A DNA stretch of 64,000 bases from Undibacterium sp. GTDB lineage: Bacteria; Pseudomonadota; Gammaproteobacteria; Burkholderiales; Burkholderiaceae_D. The position numbers and the translations under genes were made by a program. Below the pieces are notes generated by a model, which saw only the letters and a program-made list of their open reading frames with translations, ran no database searches and was not told the origin of the DNA. The DNA is taken from NCBI RefSeq assembly GCF_030651495.1, contig NZ_JAUSFI010000110.1, forward strand, positions 1 through 64,000, written 5' to 3'. This document shows, one piece after another, positions 60,334 to 64,000 of the stretch; position 1 is the first letter of the stretch; every line of letters begins with the position of its first letter.

Positions 60334-60822
60334 TTAAATAATTTCTGCTTTTTCAATGATAACGTTCTCAACAGGAACGTCTTGAAACATTCCAGTGCGT
60401 GTTGTTTTTACACTTTTAATTCTATCCACAACTTCACTTCCTTCGGTAACCACACCAAATACGCAATAACCCCATCCATCTTGTCCGGGATAGTCGAGAA
60501 AGCTATTGTTTGACATGTTGATGAAAAATTGTGCCGATGCAGAGTGAGGATCTCCAGTACGTGCCATAGCTAGCGAGTATAAAGTGTTCTTTAATCCATT
60601 ATTTGCTTCATTTTCGATTGGCGCCTTGGTTGGCTTTTGTCTCATCCCAGCTTCAAATCCGCCACCTTGAATCATGAAACCATCAATAACACGATGAAAA
60701 ATAGTGTCATTATAATGGCCGGATTCGACGTAAGAAATGAAATTAGCAACCGTTTTTGGCGCTTTTTCTGCATCCAGCTCAATTTTGATATTGCCCATAT
60801 TGGTGGTCAAGATAACAGCCAT
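60334..60822 (-). CDS. ppiB: Cytoplasmic peptidyl-prolyl cis-trans isomerase B (cyclophilin)
   Basis: A 162-residue cyclophilin without a signal peptide. It begins [17 protein letters not shown] and has the active-site segments [15 protein letters not shown] and [10 protein letters not shown]. The ATG at 60822 is chosen because it gives the standard start; the open frame extends 14 codons further upstream. Confidence 0.96.
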   Translation of the reverse strand: MAVILTTNMGNIKIELDAEKAPKTVANFISYVESGHYNDTIFHRVIDGFMIQGGGFEAGMRQKPTKAPIENEANNGLKNTLYSLAMARTGDPHSASAQFFINMSNNSFLDYPGQDGWGYCVFGVVTEGSEVVDRIKSVKTTRTGMFQDVPVENVIIEKAEII

Positions 60823-60866
60823 GATAGTTCCTGAGAAAATAATACGATTGTAGATACGACGCAAAC

Positions 60867-61529
60867 TTATTTAAGGAGCTTAATTGATTCAATGGTGATG
60901 ACTACGGAAGGTACATTTTCCATCATGCCGGAATTGCCTGTTTGCACCGATTTTATCTTCTCGACGGTTTCCATACCTTTGATGACTTTACCAAATGGGG
61001 TATAGCCAGCGGTCGCGAGTAAAGCTTGTGCACGTGGAGCGGATATAATCTCGCCTCGCCTTAAATATTGTACTGGGTCACCTTCAGGCAAGATCTGATG
61101 ATTCAAAAAATCATTATCACTGACATTAATGAAGAATTGTGCCGTGGCGGAATTGGGATCATTCGTGCGGGCCATGGCAATCGTACCGATCTCATTTTTT
61201 AAACCGTGATCTAATGCATAACGCGCTTCGAGTGCGACAGGCTTATTGGTTGGTTTTTCTTTCATTTTTTGATCAAAGCCACCTCCCTGGATCATGAAGT
61301 TTCCTATTACGCGGTGAAAAATGGTATTGCTGTAGTGCCCAGCTTTGACGTAACGAATAAAGTTTTCTACCGTTCTTGGCGCTTTTTCCGGATAGAGTTC
61401 AAGAACAATTTCTCCCATTGAGGTTTTTATCACGACTTTTGTGAGTTCTTCACATAAAGCGAATGACGTATTCAATGCCAGAATTGCTCCGACAAGCAAT
61501 GTGCGTAATTTGCGGCTGATAGAAAACAT
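60867..61529 (-). CDS. ppiA: Periplasmic peptidyl-prolyl cis-trans isomerase (cyclophilin)
   Basis: A 220-residue cyclophilin with an N-terminal signal peptide ([26 protein letters not shown]). Core motifs are [15 protein letters not shown] and [17 protein letters not shown]. The ATG at 61529 is favoured by a GAGG Shine-Dalgarno sequence 6-9 bp upstream; an ATG four codons earlier is possible. It is a paralogue of the neighbouring ppiB, probably by tandem duplication followed by addition of export. Confidence 0.94.
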   Translation of the reverse strand: MFSISRKLRTLLVGAILALNTSFALCEELTKVVIKTSMGEIVLELYPEKAPRTVENFIRYVKAGHYSNTIFHRVIGNFMIQGGGFDQKMKEKPTNKPVALEARYALDHGLKNEIGTIAMARTNDPNSATAQFFINVSDNDFLNHQILPEGDPVQYLRRGEIISAPRAQALLATAGYTPFGKVIKGMETVEKIKSVQTGNSGMMENVPSVVITIESIKLLK

Positions 61530-61544
61530 GGTTAACCTCATTAA

Positions 61545-62813
61545 TTAAACTTGAGCTTCATAAATGATGCGCCATCTTGACGCTTCCTTAATCCAGTATT
61601 GACGCTTGCGTATACTCGTTTTACTTTTTCCCGATAGCGTGTCTTGAGTAAAGGTACTGACGATCATTTCATCTTTCCCAGGATAGCGAAATTGTGTGAT
61701 ATCGCGTAATTTAATAGAGATCTCATGCAGACCTTGTAATGATTGCTGCTGTTTTGAAAACCACACATTTAGATTCTCTCCCTGCAAGGTTTTGAAATTC
61801 CGAGAGTAATTGGTCATCAATCGGTTTGCATTAAGACTTTCCATATCAGATCGCCAATCCTCCATGAGTTTGCTCGCAATTTGTCTGTCAGTATTCCATT
61901 TTGTTCGATTGACGAATTCTATCTGCTCACTAATGATGACAGGCGTTTTTCCAATATCAATGGACGCGGCAATTTTTAAGAAATCTGGATTAGTCAATAC
62001 GACACAGCCATCCGAAGCGAGGGGAGGTCGGCTAAAATTTTCTGACGGCACTCCATGAAGCCAAATGCCCGATCCACTGCGGCCATTGAGCTTATCCCAT
62101 TCATTTGGATAGTTAATAGGGAGGGCACCTGGACCGTAAAAATCTGGCAATTTGGCACCCGACAGGTGGCTTGTGATGTAGTACACACCTGCTGGGGTCT
62201 TTTGGTCTCCTTCTTTAAATTTATTAATTCCAAATTTCCCCTGGCTGATGTAATAGTCGCTGACAAGCCTCAGTTGGCCTGCATTATTTTCATACAAATA
62301 TAAACGCGACCGTTTAGCATCTACTACTAATGCTTGTTTCTGATCATCCCTCATTTGAAGAATACTGCGTGGTATTAAATCTGGATCGGGCCTTTCGCGC
62401 ATCGCCCTAATTCTGGCGATGGCCTCTTCACGAAAGTCTTTGAGTTTTTCAGGTGTTGCATTTTGGGTGGCACCAAAACTAGTCACTGAGCGGGTATGCA
62501 TTAGTAGTAAATCACCACGTATCAACTGCCCCAGTTGAAAATGGGGATAGGCTTGGGTTAATTCATCTATTTTAAGCTGTGCCTTCTGAAGATTGTTCGC
62601 TGCCAGATTTTTATATACTTCTATAAGTTGCACATCAGGATTTAGAATAGGAGAATTTGCATTGTATAAATTTTCCTTTGCATAAAGATTTTTGGCGCAA
62701 GATATCGACGGCAATATAATGATTGTCGTTGATATCAATAAAAAAATGCGAACAAGAAAAAATTTTCCAACCCGCCTAGATGTTGGAAGTGAACTTAATA
62801 CGAAACGAAACAT
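61545..62813 (-). CDS. L,D-transpeptidase (YkuD) family protein with NTF2-like C-terminal domain
   Basis: A 422-residue exported protein: a signal anchor (residues about 16-40), an N-terminal helical segment, the YkuD domain (about 160-300) with H253 in WLHGVPSENF and catalytic C270 in SDGCVVL, and a C-terminal domain (about 305-422) like NTF2/SnoaL. The HGVPS...RPPLASDGCVVLT block is closest to the YafK/DpaA branch, whose E. coli member cleaves the Lpp-peptidoglycan link rather than making crosslinks. The ATG at 62813 overlaps the stop of the TPR gene. The open frame extends to 62846. Confidence 0.88.
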   Translation of the reverse strand: MFRFVLSSLPTSRRVGKFFLVRIFLLISTTIIILPSISCAKNLYAKENLYNANSPILNPDVQLIEVYKNLAANNLQKAQLKIDELTQAYPHFQLGQLIRGDLLLMHTRSVTSFGATQNATPEKLKDFREEAIARIRAMRERPDPDLIPRSILQMRDDQKQALVVDAKRSRLYLYENNAGQLRLVSDYYISQGKFGINKFKEGDQKTPAGVYYITSHLSGAKLPDFYGPGALPINYPNEWDKLNGRSGSGIWLHGVPSENFSRPPLASDGCVVLTNPDFLKIAASIDIGKTPVIISEQIEFVNRTKWNTDRQIASKLMEDWRSDMESLNANRLMTNYSRNFKTLQGENLNVWFSKQQQSLQGLHEISIKLRDITQFRYPGKDEMIVSTFTQDTLSGKSKTSIRKRQYWIKEASRWRIIYEAQV

Positions 62814-63820
62814 CAGCTGCCTGTGTGCTCCAAAGTGATAAGCCATTTCCCGTCCTGTTTGACCATCTCTAAGGACTTTCGACTATTAGCGGTTAACTGG
62901 TCAGAACTATAAATTTGTCTAAATCTTATAATCGCAGTATGACCTTCAATTGTTACCTTCGGAGTCTCAATTTTTACGTTGATATGCCCTTTTCCCTCAA
63001 TACGAGCGCGACGCTCTTCAGCCCAAACCTTACGAGATTCTCCTTTTGGCGTTTGGAAATTCTTGGCGTAGTGTGCAAGATAGCCGTTTGTATCTTTGCT
63101 ACTCCAGGCTTTTGCCCAGTTTTCTGCCGCCTTAAGTACATCATCCTGATCGGTATTGGTTGCGATGACTGGTTTGTTAGTTGATTTTATTTCAACTTTA
63201 GCAGGTGCGGGTTCTGGCTTGGTTGTCGCTACTTGCGGCTGCTTAGTTGCAACGGTAGTTGGTACGGGGGTCACTTGCAACCCGGCCTTAGGATTTGTAC
63301 CACCAGTAGTATTGCCAACTAAATTTTTGACCAGCGTCAACTTCAGTTTTGCCCCAGAGTTGCCAGAGTCTAATTGCAATGCCTTGTCGTAGGCCTGACT
63401 CGCCAGTTTTGCGTAAATGTCACCAAGATTTTCATGTGCAGTTCCGTAAGTCGGATTGGTCCTGATCGCCATCTCTAGTGCAGCGCGTGCTTTATCGTAT
63501 TGACCGTTTGATGCATAAAGAACTGCCAGATTGTTGTAGGGTTCGGGTAACTCTGGATAGTCATCTGTTAATTTCGCAAAAATCGCAATCGCTTCAGCAT
63601 TTTTGTTTTGTTCTGCGAGAATCAATCCTTTCATAAAGCGCATTTGGGCATCTTTGGGACGTTGTGCCAATACCGCATCCACTTTTTGCATTGCTTCAGT
63701 GAATTGACCACTCTTTAATAACTTGCTTGCATCTGATGCGTCATCTGCAAATGTTAGTGCTGGCAGCATTGCCAAAGATACATAAGATAAAACAAAAACA
63801 CTTCTTAAAAAATGGCGCAT
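62813..63820 (-). CDS. Exported TPR protein with NTF2-like C-terminal domain
   Basis: A 335-residue protein with a signal peptide (MRHFLRSVFVLSYVSLAMLP ALTFA), three or four tetratricopeptide repeats (about 30-165), a Pro/Thr/Lys-rich linker and a C-terminal NTF2/SnoaL-like domain starting at about ENWAKAWSSKDTNGYLAHYA. That domain resembles the C-terminus of the next gene. Starts at 63841 or 63904 are possible but give odd N-termini. Function unknown; an envelope role with the transpeptidase-like partner is inferred from coupling and the shared domain. Confidence 0.85.
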   Translation of the reverse strand: MRHFLRSVFVLSYVSLAMLPALTFADDASDASKLLKSGQFTEAMQKVDAVLAQRPKDAQMRFMKGLILAEQNKNAEAIAIFAKLTDDYPELPEPYNNLAVLYASNGQYDKARAALEMAIRTNPTYGTAHENLGDIYAKLASQAYDKALQLDSGNSGAKLKLTLVKNLVGNTTGGTNPKAGLQVTPVPTTVATKQPQVATTKPEPAPAKVEIKSTNKPVIATNTDQDDVLKAAENWAKAWSSKDTNGYLAHYAKNFQTPKGESRKVWAEERRARIEGKGHINVKIETPKVTIEGHTAIIRFRQIYSSDQLTANSRKSLEMVKQDGKWLITLEHTGS

Positions 63821-63944
63821 AGCATATTGATTTGGTTTCATGTGGGAACAGAAAAACATCGGAACAGCAATGTTATACTGAACGTAAAAGCGACATCTTA
63901 ACAAATATGCGCGGAAAATGGGTTTTTGATACTCTCGTGCCTCT

Positions 63945-64000
63945 ATGCGTCCCCCAAATGATGAAAAAAGTTATTTACTTGGAGTGTTTTTCGTCTTTCT
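63945..64000 (+). CDS. Possible start of a gene running off the window
   Basis: An ATG at 63945 opens MRPPNDEKSYLLGVFFVF and stays open to the end of the window. The hydrophobic start suggests a membrane protein. Only 18 codons are visible, so neither the frame nor the product can be confirmed. It would be divergent from the TPR gene. Confidence 0.25.
   Translation, partial: MRPPNDEKSYLLGVFFVF

Overview
The window looks like chromosomal DNA from a betaproteobacterium of the order Burkholderiales, most likely Oxalobacteraceae (an Undibacterium/Herminiimonas-like genome). This is inferred from the gene order rlmN-pilW-rodZ-ispG-hisS-yfgM-bamB-der-hfq-hflX-hflK-hflC-hisZ-purA, from surE-pcm-nlpD-rpoS, and from the moderate GC content. 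No species can be named from the sequence alone.

Region 1 (1-7.1 kb) is a loosely packed accessory segment. It holds a terminator and a decayed phage-type integrase, a variant NRAMP-like metal transporter, a decayed IS5-like transposase, an ArnT-like lipid-linked-sugar glycosyltransferase, the ribosome-rescue hydrolase arfB and a small potassium channel. Long gene-poor gaps separate them, and two of the gaps carry a dispersed palindromic repeat. Region 2 (7.1-15.4 kb) holds dnaX-ybaB-recR, a CoA-transferase, a 50-residue membrane protein convergent with a MarC protein, a third repeat copy, a DUF1289 protein and an orphan Tat-exported molybdenum hydroxylase large subunit.

Region 3 (15.9-31.6 kb) is a secretion module. 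A secreted M4 (thermolysin-like) metalloprotease with two PPC domains ends at a strong terminator. It is followed by a complete type II secretion operon in the order gspG-H-I-J-K-L-M-N-D-E-F-C. The next gene, 6 bp after gspC, encodes a uracil-DNA-glycosylase-fold protein whose catalytic Asp is replaced. An HD-GYP c-di-GMP phosphodiesterase follows. The protease is the obvious candidate substrate of the secretion system.

Region 4 (31.6-54.6 kb) is dense housekeeping: a quinone reductase, the surE-pcm-nlpD-rpoS stationary-phase/cell-separation cluster, rlmD, ndk, and the long rlmN-to-purA run plus a phosphoribosyltransferase. Genes here are often coupled by 1-4 bp overlaps. Region 5 (54.6-64 kb) has two identical tRNA-Leu(CAG) genes on the minus strand, each with its own terminator. 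On the plus strand are rnr, rlmB and cysE. On the minus strand are lpxH, two cyclophilins, an L,D-transpeptidase-like protein and a TPR protein; the last two share an NTF2-like C-terminal domain.

Most of the window is core genome. The points most worth a second look are the UDG-like protein in the T2SS operon, the dispersed palindromic repeats, the variant NRAMP motif, the paired NTF2-domain envelope proteins and the His-rich tail of HisRS.
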